Assembly (NCBI GenBank): GCA_046328035.1
Contig: JAXLXI010000039.1
Span: 62,001 to 126,000 of the forward strand
DNA length: 64,000 nucleotides
Origin: JBGASG01 sp046328035
Lineage (GTDB): Bacteria > Cyanobacteriota > Vampirovibrionia > Obscuribacterales > Obscuribacteraceae
Direction: 5' to 3'
The position numbers and the translations under genes are program-made. This document shows positions 51,992-61,013 of the stretch, piece after piece. The notes beneath the pieces were generated by a model that worked only from the letters and a program-made list of their open reading frames with translations, was not told the origin of the DNA and did not search any database. Every line of letters begins with the position of its first letter. Position 1 is the first letter of the stretch.

Positions 51992-52270
51992 CTAAATCGT
52001 CCGCAGCAAACTCACGATTGCCGCATAGCCACCGTCCGCGGTTGCGGGCACAGCCGATGTGGCATCGGCAAGAGCTGCTGCGGCGACGCCGACGTTGCCA
52101 GCCAGCCCGCTCAGGACTTCCGTCATAGCCGCAGCCGCTGCTTGTGGGTCGACGCTCTCGCCTCTCTGTTCGGCGAGGCCGATCTCCATCATACGCAGGT
52201 GCGCGCGATTCGCTCGCAGGCTTGCTTCTTCATCATAGTTGCCTTTGGCATCCAGCATGATCAGACCCAT
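51992..52270 (-). CDS. small Ala-rich protein of unknown function
   Basis: 92 residues, Ala-rich with two probable helices. ATG 52270 has GGGAG 7 nt upstream; ATG 52291, which overlaps the ligase stop (ATGAGTGA), is the alternative and would give translational coupling. No recognised family. It lies directly downstream of the acyl-CoA ligase gene. Confidence 0.55.
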   Translation of the reverse strand: MGLIMLDAKGNYDEEASLRANRAHLRMMEIGLAEQRGESVDPQAAAAAMTEVLSGLAGNVGVAAAALADATSAVPATADGGYAAIVSLLRTI

Positions 52271-52283
52271 GTCTTTTCTCCCG

Positions 52284-54248
52284 TCACTCATAGAGCTTTT
52301 CGATCTGCGCCCCATAGCGTTTGAGCGCCCCGGACAGCGAATGCTTGCCGGTCGGTCCGAGCAGTCCGTTGTCGAAGCTGGGGCTTTCCGGAACTGTCAG
52401 CCAGCCTCTAACGACCTGCATCTTATTGGTGGCGGAAAGCGCTCGATTGGCGCGCTCCACGACCTGTTTCAAAGTTGCCTGCACTCCGGCGTGGGCAGCG
52501 AAAAATGCCTGGGGGTCGCTGCCCAAAGGTGGCGCCTCGAAGTAGATCTGCGCCTTCTGCGGTCTCAAGAAGAAAAGCACGGTCGGATAAGGGCGGTTTT
52601 CTCCCACGACGAGCGTGGACGCCAGTCCCGCGCACCCCAGCTCTGCCTGGGCGTTTTCGATGGCAGCCTGTATTTCCTCCTCGACATAAAACTGGGCGTT
52701 GGACAGTTTTTTGCGTCCTTTTTCGCGGCCCAGAAAGCGCATCGAGCCGTCGGCGAGCTCTTCCACCAGGTCGCCCGTGTCGAAGTAGCCAAATTGATCG
52801 AACGCCCGGCGATCGATAGCCCCGTCTCGCCGGTAGCCGACAAACAGGTGGCGACCTTTCAACCAGAGTGTGCCCGCCACCTTATCTGGTGGCATGTTGA
52901 AACCGGCTCCGGGCTCTCTAATAGAGTAGAGCACGCCGGGCAGGCGCAGACCGATTGACCGTGGGTCGTTTGCGTCCGGGAGATTGCAGAAAGTTGCCTG
53001 AGCTTCACTGGAACCGTAGCCGGGGCAGACTTTGAGGCCGGCGGCGGCCAGTCGCGACAACACGTCCCGATCGGCTGCCGCACCGCCTGTGATGGCGAGT
53101 CTGAGGCGCTCCAGTCCGCCCACCCGGCGAGCTACGGAGAGGATCAGGCGCGCCGCTCTGCAAGGGGAGGCGGGCGCCGCCAGAATTTGATCTGTCGCCC
53201 AGTTCACCAGCCGGTGCCGGGTCAGTCCCTGGAGAATCAACTCCCAGGCGGCGGGCACGCCGGCCAGCACGGTCGGACGAAACAGCCTCAGGCTCTCGGA
53301 CAGCTCGCGAGCCGGCGAAAAGGCGCACTGAATGCCGTAGCGCTCGCATGTCGCCAGACCCGCGTTGCCGAGGGCGAAGATGTGGCTGAGCGGCAAAAAA
53401 TGCAGCACCAGATCGTCGCCCGTCAGAGCAAAGCCGTGGTCCATGACCATGGCGCTGCCGGCCGCCAGAGTCGAGTGCGTGTGCAGGACGGCTTTCGGGT
53501 CACCGGACTGCCCCGATGTGTAAATGGCCAGGCAGATGTCGTGCATGGAGAAGGGCTGAAACCGGTCTTCCTGGCGCCAATCTCGGTTGAACAGCCCGAC
53601 CAGTCGCCGAAATTCTTGCTGGACGGCAGGCGGTGCTGCTGCTCGCATGCGTTGCCTGCCGGCGGTCATGTAATCACAGCACCCGAAGCGGCTGCTTTCC
53701 AGCAGATCGGCGAAGAGCCGGATGTTCTGGTAGCGGCTGTGAATCAAGCCGCGGTCGATTTTGTCAGCCAGCGTCGACTGGCTGTCGCAGAGAGTCAGCT
53801 TCGGCTGGGCGTCGTTGATGGTGCCTGCCACATCCGCGGCTCGCCCGAGAATGTGGATGGGGACGCAGACGGCGCCGAGGGCTTGAATGGCGCGGTGCAA
53901 CACTGCCCAGCGCAGGCTGTTGCTCCCCAGAAGGCATACCCAGTCACCCTTCTCGACGCCTGCATCGCGCAGAGCCAGCGTCGCTCCTGCCACGAGCAGG
54001 GCATAAGTGCGGTTGGTGACCGCGATCGTCTGGTGTCCGGGCACAAGTCCCCGCCAGCCGGGATTTTTCACCCAGGCAAACGGTATGTCCGGAGCGAGCG
54101 TAGCGCGGGCGAAGACGTCCGCGCTGATTGGTGTCGGGTGAGACCGGAATTCCTCCAAGTAGCGCCGCCCGCACCCCCGGGCCGCGCTCAGTCGAATCTG
54201 CTGGTGGTCGGACAATTGACCCTCCATGTCTGCGGTTGGTTTGTTCAC
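52284..54248 (-). CDS. AMP-forming acyl-CoA synthetase (long-chain type)
   Basis: 654 residues of the ANL superfamily. P-loop TSGQSGDPKAV (usually TSGTTGxPKG), GYGSSEAQ (usually YGxTE), YFDTGDL, and GREKGRKKLSNAQFYVEEE with the C-terminal catalytic-Lys region. It should activate a fatty acid to acyl-CoA for the FadE/FadB/FadA enzymes in the same block. The P-loop deviates from consensus, so chain length and substrate are uncertain. GTG 54248 overlaps the ferredoxin stop (GTGA); ATG 54227 is the alternative and neither has a strong ribosome site. Confidence 0.88.
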   Translation of the reverse strand: MNKPTADMEGQLSDHQQIRLSAARGCGRRYLEEFRSHPTPISADVFARATLAPDIPFAWVKNPGWRGLVPGHQTIAVTNRTYALLVAGATLALRDAGVEKGDWVCLLGSNSLRWAVLHRAIQALGAVCVPIHILGRAADVAGTINDAQPKLTLCDSQSTLADKIDRGLIHSRYQNIRLFADLLESSRFGCCDYMTAGRQRMRAAAPPAVQQEFRRLVGLFNRDWRQEDRFQPFSMHDICLAIYTSGQSGDPKAVLHTHSTLAAGSAMVMDHGFALTGDDLVLHFLPLSHIFALGNAGLATCERYGIQCAFSPARELSESLRLFRPTVLAGVPAAWELILQGLTRHRLVNWATDQILAAPASPCRAARLILSVARRVGGLERLRLAITGGAAADRDVLSRLAAAGLKVCPGYGSSEAQATFCNLPDANDPRSIGLRLPGVLYSIREPGAGFNMPPDKVAGTLWLKGRHLFVGYRRDGAIDRRAFDQFGYFDTGDLVEELADGSMRFLGREKGRKKLSNAQFYVEEEIQAAIENAQAELGCAGLASTLVVGENRPYPTVLFFLRPQKAQIYFEAPPLGSDPQAFFAAHAGVQATLKQVVERANRALSATNKMQVVRGWLTVPESPSFDNGLLGPTGKHSLSGALKRYGAQIEKLYE

Positions 54249-54556
54249 GTCCGTTTGAGAAGCTTGTCTGCCCAGGGGCTATCGCCCTTGAGATGGGCGT
54301 CAACGATCGGCGCTGCGTCCTCCGGCTCAAGCCGGCAGTAGGCGGCGGAAGCGCTGCGTCCGCATTTGACGCGGGCGTTCGGTCCCAGACCGCACATGCC
54401 CAGGCAGCCTGTGCCCAGAGCCTCCAGCCGATCGCCGGCCTGGCGGACGGCGATTGCGGCTTGCAGAGCCTCCAGCACTTTCTGAGGTTGCGCAGCCAGG
54501 GAAGTGCAATTAGGGCCTGTCGTGCAGACCCAGATTCTTTTGGGAACTTGAGTCAT
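54245..54556 (-). CDS. thioredoxin-like [2Fe-2S] ferredoxin
   Basis: 103 residues. The cysteine pattern VCTTGPNC then GCLGMCGLGP is that of the Trx-like [2Fe-2S] ferredoxin family (about 100 residues). It would carry electrons in the cytoplasm; the partner is not evident, but the overlap with the acyl-CoA ligase start and the neighbouring FadE suggest lipid metabolism. AAAGGA precedes the ATG closely. Confidence 0.85.
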   Translation of the reverse strand: MTQVPKRIWVCTTGPNCTSLAAQPQKVLEALQAAIAVRQAGDRLEALGTGCLGMCGLGPNARVKCGRSASAAYCRLEPEDAAPIVDAHLKGDSPWADKLLKRT

Positions 54557-54610
54557 GCTTGCTTTCCTTTTCGGGTTGCTCGCCGGACTGCACCACGGGC
54601 GATGCCAGGC

Positions 54611-54624
54611 ACCACGGTGCCGGG
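54611..54624. repeat. GGCACC-GGTGCC palindrome between the ferredoxin and ABC genes
   Basis: GGCACC-AC-GGTGCC, the same core as the palindromes at 9064, 24598 and 24721. Confidence 0.4.
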
Positions 54625-54630
54625 GCTGTG

Positions 54631-57063
54631 TCAGAGCGGCAGCTGCTCCAGTTGTCCGGGCGCAACGATGCGCCAGCCGCCTTTGCCGTCCAGAACCACC
54701 ACCCGGTCGGCAAGGCGAAGCAGGTCGCGGTTGTGTGTTGAACTGAGCATCGTGATGCCGGCGCGATCGATGGTCTGGTAGATGGCTGCGGCATTCTTGC
54801 CGTCAAGTCCGGCCGTCGGTTCGTCTGCGATGATCAGGTCGACGTCGTTGGCGAGGGCGCGGGCCACCATCAGCCTTTGCCGTTCGCCGCCCGACATGGA
54901 GAGATCCCAGGGGAGCACAGCCGCGAGCAGCCGGCTATGACGCTCTCCTTCATCGAGCAGCATCCAGCGGCCGCGCTGGGCTGACAGCGCTGCCGATTGC
55001 TCTGCTTCGCTGAGCGCATCCCAGGCTGGCACCATGCTCGACAGCAGCTGATCGGTAAACTTGCCGCGCAACCAGTCGCCCAGTTGCGCCGCGTCCAGAT
55101 GGTCGATCAGTTGTTCGTCGTTCACTGATCGGTCGCCCGGATAGATCAGCTGACTGCGCAGGTCGGCTCCCTCCAGCGTATAGGTCGACTGGGAAAGGAC
55201 GATCATGCGGCGCCGTTCGACAATGTCTATAGAGCCGGAGCCCCAGTCCCAGTAAGGGAAACCGGCGATGGCGCGGAAAATCGAGGTCTTGCCGCAACCG
55301 CTCGGTCCGACCAGGAAGACCAGTTCTCCCGCATCCAGTTGCAGGTCGAGATCGCGGATGATGCCGGTGGTCCCGAAGGGAGTTTTGAGAGTCAGCCGGG
55401 AGACCGCCAGCATGTTGCCATTGCCGGTGGTGCCTTCTCGGCGGGCCACCCGCGGTCGTGCCTGGCTTGACTCGCCTTCGATCTCCAGCAGTGCTTCTTT
55501 CAATTCGGCGCAGCGGTTGACGCTGGCGAGCGTCTCGGCGATGCGCTCGAATTGTGAGACGATCAGTGTGAACGAGGTCAATATCTGATCGCAGGCGCCG
55601 GCGGCGCGACTGATCGACCCGAAGTCGGTATGCCCGTGCACGGTGAAGATCAGCGAGCCTACTGTCACAGAGCCGGCTTCGAAAAAGAAGGGCGCCAGGA
55701 GCACATAGGGCACGAAGGAGGAAATCTGAGAATAGATGCCGGTGAACAATTGCACCAGGCGCTGCCAGCCGACAATTTCAAAGCTGACGCGAAAGGCGCG
55801 TGCATACTGGCCCCAGAGGTGCCGCATTTCACGCTCTTCGCCGCGATAAGCCGCAATCGGTTCGGCATTCTTGCCGAACAAGACCATGCTCGAGCGCCAG
55901 TCGCCGACCCGCTCTGCCAGCTCGCCATACTTGACGATCAGACGCCGCCCGATTCGCACCACGCCGTTGTTGCCGACGAGGGCGTAGATGATAACGAAGG
56001 AGAGGACGACGTGCTCGAGGACGAGCTGGTGATCGCCGATTTGCGTTGCATAGGAGAGTCCGGCTTCACGCTGCCAGAGGATCCCCCAGAAGGCGAACAG
56101 TGTTACGACTGCGTCCAGGAAGATAAAGAGCATCTGCATCACTTCCATGCACATGGTCCTGGCGTTTTGCTCAATGCGCTGGCTGGGATTGTCCGGGTGC
56201 CCGAGCAGTGACAGCACATATTGCCGGCTGTCGCCCGACCAGAGTCGCAAAAGAAGGCGGGTGGAAAACCTGATCCACATGAGCATGATCGCCTGCTTGA
56301 GCAGCGAATAAACAGGCTCGATGACGATGCGGTAGGTGGCCAGGACGGTGCCGAAAGTGAAGATAACGGCCGTGAAAGTCTGCGCATCCTTTTCCGTGAC
56401 GGCATTCAGAAAAGTGCCGTTGAGATCGTTGACCATCACCGAGTAGTGATTGGTGAGCCACGTGCCAAAGGCAATCATGAGGATCAACGACCAGGTCAGG
56501 CACCACTCGGGGACGCCGCGCACAATTGTGCGGCCGCCGCCCGGCAGAGCCACCGTCTTCCAGACAACTTGCCAGGGAGCCAGCTGCAGGCAGTGGCAGA
56601 CCAGCGCCCGCGCAAGTAAAATAGCCGCCAGTGCTTGCAGAGCCAGCGCCGGAAAGGTCAATCCGTAAACACTGTAGATCTCCAGCACCGCTGACGGTGT
56701 CACGGGCGAGCCTCCTCCCAGAAGCAGCACTGCGAACAGGCTCAGGAATGAAACTGCGACGAGCAGCCAGACCGCGGCGGTTTCTCCCCAGTGCCGCACA
56801 AAGGCAGCCAGAGCCGCCAGCCCTCGCCATCTGATGAAAGGTAAACGGACGGCGCTGGGCAGGGAAAGGTTCATCCTCTCGGTCGATATCAGGAAGGGTC
56901 CGAGAAATCCCCAGATGCGAGACAAAGCTCCGCGATTGAATTTGCCCTTGGTCAGGTCGAAGCCGCCGAAGGTGAGCAGGCGCAAGACCAGCGCCAGCGA
57001 CCACCAGAGCGACAGGAGGGCGGCGCGCAGAAGGCGGCCGCCCGCTGGTGATATTGAGGTCAT
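54631..57063 (-). CDS. ABC transporter, SbmA/BacA-YddA type, fused permease and ATPase
   Basis: 810 residues: an extended N-terminal membrane region, then an ABC_membrane_2-type core (DNPSQRIEQNART near residue 300), and a C-terminal ATPase with Walker A VGPSGCGKTS, signature LSMSGGERQRL and Walker B LIIADEPTAGLD. Family members move vitamin B12, antimicrobial peptides or very-long-chain acyl-CoA (ABCD-like); next to fadB and fadD-like genes an acyl-lipid or peptide substrate is plausible. ATG 57063 has an AAGGG site; the longer frame from 57135 adds no conserved sequence. Confidence 0.88.
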   Translation of the reverse strand: MTSISPAGGRLLRAALLSLWWSLALVLRLLTFGGFDLTKGKFNRGALSRIWGFLGPFLISTERMNLSLPSAVRLPFIRWRGLAALAAFVRHWGETAAVWLLVAVSFLSLFAVLLLGGGSPVTPSAVLEIYSVYGLTFPALALQALAAILLARALVCHCLQLAPWQVVWKTVALPGGGRTIVRGVPEWCLTWSLILMIAFGTWLTNHYSVMVNDLNGTFLNAVTEKDAQTFTAVIFTFGTVLATYRIVIEPVYSLLKQAIMLMWIRFSTRLLLRLWSGDSRQYVLSLLGHPDNPSQRIEQNARTMCMEVMQMLFIFLDAVVTLFAFWGILWQREAGLSYATQIGDHQLVLEHVVLSFVIIYALVGNNGVVRIGRRLIVKYGELAERVGDWRSSMVLFGKNAEPIAAYRGEEREMRHLWGQYARAFRVSFEIVGWQRLVQLFTGIYSQISSFVPYVLLAPFFFEAGSVTVGSLIFTVHGHTDFGSISRAAGACDQILTSFTLIVSQFERIAETLASVNRCAELKEALLEIEGESSQARPRVARREGTTGNGNMLAVSRLTLKTPFGTTGIIRDLDLQLDAGELVFLVGPSGCGKTSIFRAIAGFPYWDWGSGSIDIVERRRMIVLSQSTYTLEGADLRSQLIYPGDRSVNDEQLIDHLDAAQLGDWLRGKFTDQLLSSMVPAWDALSEAEQSAALSAQRGRWMLLDEGERHSRLLAAVLPWDLSMSGGERQRLMVARALANDVDLIIADEPTAGLDGKNAAAIYQTIDRAGITMLSSTHNRDLLRLADRVVVLDGKGGWRIVAPGQLEQLPL

Positions 57064-57159
57064 GAGTCGGTATCCCTTGCTTTGGCTGGGTCGGTGCCGA
57101 CCAGATTCGCAGGGCCGGGAGTGTCCCAGCCCCACGAAAATGGGCGCTTCCGCTGGAGG

Positions 57160-59589
57160 TCAGGTTGACTGCGGTGCCGGCACCGTGTCCCTCTGACGCT
57201 TGCAGTAGCTTGCGAATGATTCGCCTGTGGAGGCGAGTTGCTGCAGTAAATCGCAGGGAGCGAAGAGTTCTCGCCAGCCTTCGCTGCCGCAGCGGTGGAT
57301 GGTGCGCGACAGTTGCTCGAAGGTGCGCACTCCCCAGGCGTCGAGATGCTGCAACGGTCCACCGTATACGGCGTCGATGCCCGTGCCGAGTGAGAACGCC
57401 ACGTCGATCCATTGCAGGTGTTCGGGCGCGACCACGCCGTCCTCGACGGCGCGCAAAGCTTCGTTGATCACGGCGCCGAGAAGCAGATACTGGATCGCCT
57501 CACGCGAGAAGCTCTGGTTGCCGGCAAAGCCGGGTATGAGCTTGGACAGCCGTGGATTTAATTGCGGCTGGCCGCGCTCATCACGAGCGGCACGCCCGTC
57601 ATTTTTCCAGACATACGCGCCGATGCCGGTTTTCTTGCCCAATTCTCGGGCTTTTAACAAGACCGACAACACATCGCAATCTGCAGGTGGCAAGCAGAAG
57701 CGACTGCCGAACGCTTTCGACAGAGTTTTGGCGACGCTGGTAGCGACGTCGACGCCGACCAGATCGAGCAGTTCCAGGGGACCCATGGGGACGCCCGTCG
57801 CCTTCATGGACTGATCGATGGCATGCGGCGGTACGCCCATCGACAGGAGCCAATCAGTTACAACGAGGTAGGCTCCCAGGATGCGGTTGACCACGAAACC
57901 GCGCCGGTTGCGGCACGGTATCGGCGCCTTGCCGGCGATCGTCGCCAGCTGCACGGCCACGGCCATGGTTTCGTCCGTGGTGCTCTCGGCGCGGGCGATC
58001 TCCACGACGTGCATGGCTTCCGGTGGATTGAAGAAGTGCAGCCCGGCGAAACGGTCGCCCAGTGCTTCGAGGTCCGCGGTCAGTTCGTCGAGGTCGAGCG
58101 CGGAAGTGTTGGAGAAGAGGAAAACTTTTGCTTCGCCACTCCCGCGGTTGAACAGTAGTGAGCGAATCTGGCTAAAGATCTTCTGCTTGAGCTCGAGGTT
58201 TTCGGTCACCGCTTCGATGATGGACTGGCAACCAACCACCGCCTGCAAGTCCACGCTGAAGACAATTTTCTGCATCGCTTCATCGGCGCTCTCCTCGCCC
58301 ACCGCGGTCACCAGATGAGAATGCACGCGAGCCCGCGCCTCCTCAAGCGCCTCGGGGCTGATATCGACGAGCACCAGTTTCTCAATCTGGCTGGCGGCTG
58401 CATAGAGCGCCGCGATCCCGGAGCCCATCGGGCCGCCCGCCCCGACAATCGCCAGCCTGGAGACAGGCAATGTGGGCACGTGGCAGAACGCCGAACGAGC
58501 GCCGCCTTTCTGCGTAAACAGACCGAGGCTGCCGCGCCCGAAAGGCGACAGCGCTTCCTCTGCGAACGCACGTGACTCCTCATCGAGTCCCTCGCTGAGC
58601 GTCCAATCGCGGCTCTGCATCAGCAAGCGGGCGGCCGTCAGCGGGGCGCTCAAGATCGTCCGCTTTCTGATCTCCTGATTGATTGACTGCAAAAGCCAGA
58701 AGCGACCGCTGCTTCCCGCGCGCTCGAGCAGCCCGGGGAGAAGTCGTTCCGTCAATATTTTCTGCCGCCCGGGACCGGCGAGCGCCCGCAAGTCGGACAG
58801 CGTTGCCAGAGCTCGTCGCAGGTGGGTGATCAGGCGGCGCCGCCGGCGCTTCAAGCGGCGGCGGTAGGGGCTTTCCAGGCAAAATGCTCGGGCGCAATCA
58901 GCGGCCTGTCCGGCGTCGACGATCTGATCAATCAGACCTTTGGCGAGCGCCTCTTCGGCTGTCAGGTTCTTGAGCCCGGTGACCAGCTCGATGGCATCGG
59001 TCAATCTGGGCATCAGGCGCGGCAAAAGCTGAGTGGCGCCGAAACCAGGGAAGATGCTCAGCTTGATCTCGGGCAAGCCGACGGACAGACCGCACACTGC
59101 CAGGCGCCAGTGGCAAAAGAGCGATAGCTCGAAGAATCCGCCCAGCCACTTTTCGCCGTTCATTAACGCCACCACCGGTAGCGGCAGAGCGTTGAGGCGG
59201 GCCAGTACCGCCTTGGCCTGCTGGCAGGCGGTGATGATGGCGTTTTCGTCGTAGGTCGCTGCGAGCGCGGCAATCTCGTGGACGTTGGCGCCGGCACCAC
59301 CGGCAGTGTCACCGCCGGTGGTGATGATCAGCCCGCGCCACGACCGAGTGGCGGCGGCTTCTGCGGCGCGGTCTACGATCAGCCCCAGCTCTTCGAGGGC
59401 GGCGGCCCGCAAGGTGTTGACGCCTTCGCCCGGGCAGGCGATGGTGGCGGTGACCACTCCTGACGCTGAAAGTTGCACATGCCAGAAAGCGCCTTGCGCT
59501 ACCGGGCTGTCGTGGCATTGCAGCGCCGCCAGAGATTCGGCGAACCCGGGAAACGGGCTGCCAGCCAGATGTGGAATTGCCTGTTGCAT
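57160..59589 (-). CDS. fadB: FadB-type multifunctional beta-oxidation protein
   Basis: 809 residues. The N-terminal enoyl-CoA hydratase/isomerase domain (LIITTGGDTAGGAGANVHE, oxyanion region LNGEKWLGGFFELSL) carries deviations from consensus. The 3-hydroxyacyl-CoA dehydrogenase part starts near residue 375 with the NAD site VGAGGPMGSGIA, then HFFNPPEAMHVVEI with catalytic His and RGFVVNRILG. It catalyses hydration and oxidation, steps 2 and 3 of beta-oxidation. The start lies 26 nt downstream of the fadA stop, an operon arrangement. Confidence 0.93.
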   Translation of the reverse strand: MQQAIPHLAGSPFPGFAESLAALQCHDSPVAQGAFWHVQLSASGVVTATIACPGEGVNTLRAAALEELGLIVDRAAEAAATRSWRGLIITTGGDTAGGAGANVHEIAALAATYDENAIITACQQAKAVLARLNALPLPVVALMNGEKWLGGFFELSLFCHWRLAVCGLSVGLPEIKLSIFPGFGATQLLPRLMPRLTDAIELVTGLKNLTAEEALAKGLIDQIVDAGQAADCARAFCLESPYRRRLKRRRRRLITHLRRALATLSDLRALAGPGRQKILTERLLPGLLERAGSSGRFWLLQSINQEIRKRTILSAPLTAARLLMQSRDWTLSEGLDEESRAFAEEALSPFGRGSLGLFTQKGGARSAFCHVPTLPVSRLAIVGAGGPMGSGIAALYAAASQIEKLVLVDISPEALEEARARVHSHLVTAVGEESADEAMQKIVFSVDLQAVVGCQSIIEAVTENLELKQKIFSQIRSLLFNRGSGEAKVFLFSNTSALDLDELTADLEALGDRFAGLHFFNPPEAMHVVEIARAESTTDETMAVAVQLATIAGKAPIPCRNRRGFVVNRILGAYLVVTDWLLSMGVPPHAIDQSMKATGVPMGPLELLDLVGVDVATSVAKTLSKAFGSRFCLPPADCDVLSVLLKARELGKKTGIGAYVWKNDGRAARDERGQPQLNPRLSKLIPGFAGNQSFSREAIQYLLLGAVINEALRAVEDGVVAPEHLQWIDVAFSLGTGIDAVYGGPLQHLDAWGVRTFEQLSRTIHRCGSEGWRELFAPCDLLQQLASTGESFASYCKRQRDTVPAPQST

Positions 59590-59615
59590 AGTTGTTTCCT
59601 TCTCGATGCGGTCGA

Positions 59616-60938
59616 TTACCCGCCTCGCGGGCGCATTGATTTAAGAGGCTGACGCCGTCCGCGCCAGGGGCGGGCCAGAATAGCGGTGCCCATCCCGCCT
59701 GCGGCGCACTGGGCAGCCAGAGCCAGCTCCAGCTGGCGATCATGCACCTGACGGCCGATCAGCCCCAGCAGTCGAGCTCCTGTAGACCCGAGCGGATGCC
59801 CAACGGAGGCGCCGCCGCCGAAGAGGTTGCAGCGGGTTTCGTCGATGCCGACAGCCTTCATGATCGCCGCCCAGACATGGGTGAACGCCTCGTTGATCTC
59901 GAAATAGTCGATGTCGCCGAGGCTCAGCTTCTGGCGAGCGAGTATCTGCTCGATCGCCGGCACCGGGCCCAGCCCCATGGCTTTGGCGTCGAAACCGGAC
60001 GCCTGGCAATCGACGATTTCGCAGAGGATCTCCGCTCCCAGCTCGGCCGCCATCTCCGGCGTGGACAGCAAAAGAGCGACTCCGCAGCCGCCCATGCTGG
60101 AGGCATTGCCGGCGGTGACCAGCCCGCCCGTGTCGGGCACCGCCGGCAGGGCGGCCAGTTCGGACTGGGAAGTGGCGCGGATGTTCTCGTCTTCGGTAAT
60201 CATGCCGACGCCGGGGACGAAGAAGGGCACGATGTCGCGGGACAGCACGTCTCGGGAGTCCGCGGCGCGAGCCTGAGACAGATGCGCCAGGCGGTCGGCT
60301 TCCTGCCTGTCGATTGCGCACAGGTTCGCCACGATCTGGGCTGTTTTTGCCATATTGGCCGCTTCCGGGTCGAGTGCGTTGCTCATGGTGGCAAGGCCGC
60401 TGTTGCCGTACCACCCAAACAACACTCCGGAGCCGTAGGGCTTGCCAAACCCGAACATCCTCAGCCACTTGCCCCACGACTTTCCGGATGCGGTGCGCAA
60501 CCAGCGATTTAAGGCGGAGTGGCGTGCCGCCGCCGGCACCAGATATGGTGTGTCGGCCATGGCTTCGATGCCGACAACCAGCGCCAGCTGTCCGTGACCG
60601 CCGGCGATCAGGTCGAAGGCCTTCCAGGTGGCGTCCATGCTCGAGCTGCATTGCCGGTTGACAGTCAGGCAATGTATGGAATGCGGCAAGTGGACCCGCC
60701 GCGCCAGATGTTTGGCCGAGTTGGAAGTGAAGGCCGTTTGTGCAACTTCGCCGGTGATCAAGGCGTCGATGCGCGACAGGTCGGTGAGCTTTGTTTCCCG
60801 CAGAGCGGCTCTGATAGCTGCCGCCCCCAGGTCGATGGCGCTGATGCGATCGCGCTTCATGCTCAAAATGGGCGTGCGCCGGGAGGCAATCAAAACTACC
60901 GGGCGCCGCTCGCTCTGGAGTTGGTTGGTTTCACTCAT
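59616..60938 (-). CDS. fadA: 3-ketoacyl-CoA thiolase (FadA/FadI type)
   Basis: 440 residues. Nucleophile Cys97 in NRQCSSSMDA, His in NEAFTHVW, GGGASVGHPLGSTGAR with the active-site His, and QCAAGGMGTA with the second Cys. It completes the beta-oxidation cycle by releasing acetyl-CoA. Together with fadB it would form the trifunctional complex. A stable hairpin (60974-61006) precedes it. Confidence 0.94.
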   Translation of the reverse strand: MSETNQLQSERRPVVLIASRRTPILSMKRDRISAIDLGAAAIRAALRETKLTDLSRIDALITGEVAQTAFTSNSAKHLARRVHLPHSIHCLTVNRQCSSSMDATWKAFDLIAGGHGQLALVVGIEAMADTPYLVPAAARHSALNRWLRTASGKSWGKWLRMFGFGKPYGSGVLFGWYGNSGLATMSNALDPEAANMAKTAQIVANLCAIDRQEADRLAHLSQARAADSRDVLSRDIVPFFVPGVGMITEDENIRATSQSELAALPAVPDTGGLVTAGNASSMGGCGVALLLSTPEMAAELGAEILCEIVDCQASGFDAKAMGLGPVPAIEQILARQKLSLGDIDYFEINEAFTHVWAAIMKAVGIDETRCNLFGGGASVGHPLGSTGARLLGLIGRQVHDRQLELALAAQCAAGGMGTAILARPWRGRRQPLKSMRPRGG

Positions 60939-60973
60939 GAGGATCCCTCTGGGTTTAAGTGGGCGAGATGATC

Positions 60974-61006
60974 AGTGTCGCCGCTCCAAAGCGGGGCGGC
61001 GACGCT
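60974..61006. repeat. intergenic hairpin between pepN and fadA
   Basis: A 14-bp stem with two G-T pairs (60974-60987 with 60993-61006) and a 5-nt loop AAAGC. No T-tract on the minus strand. Confidence 0.6.
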
Positions 61007-61013
61007 ACTGGAT

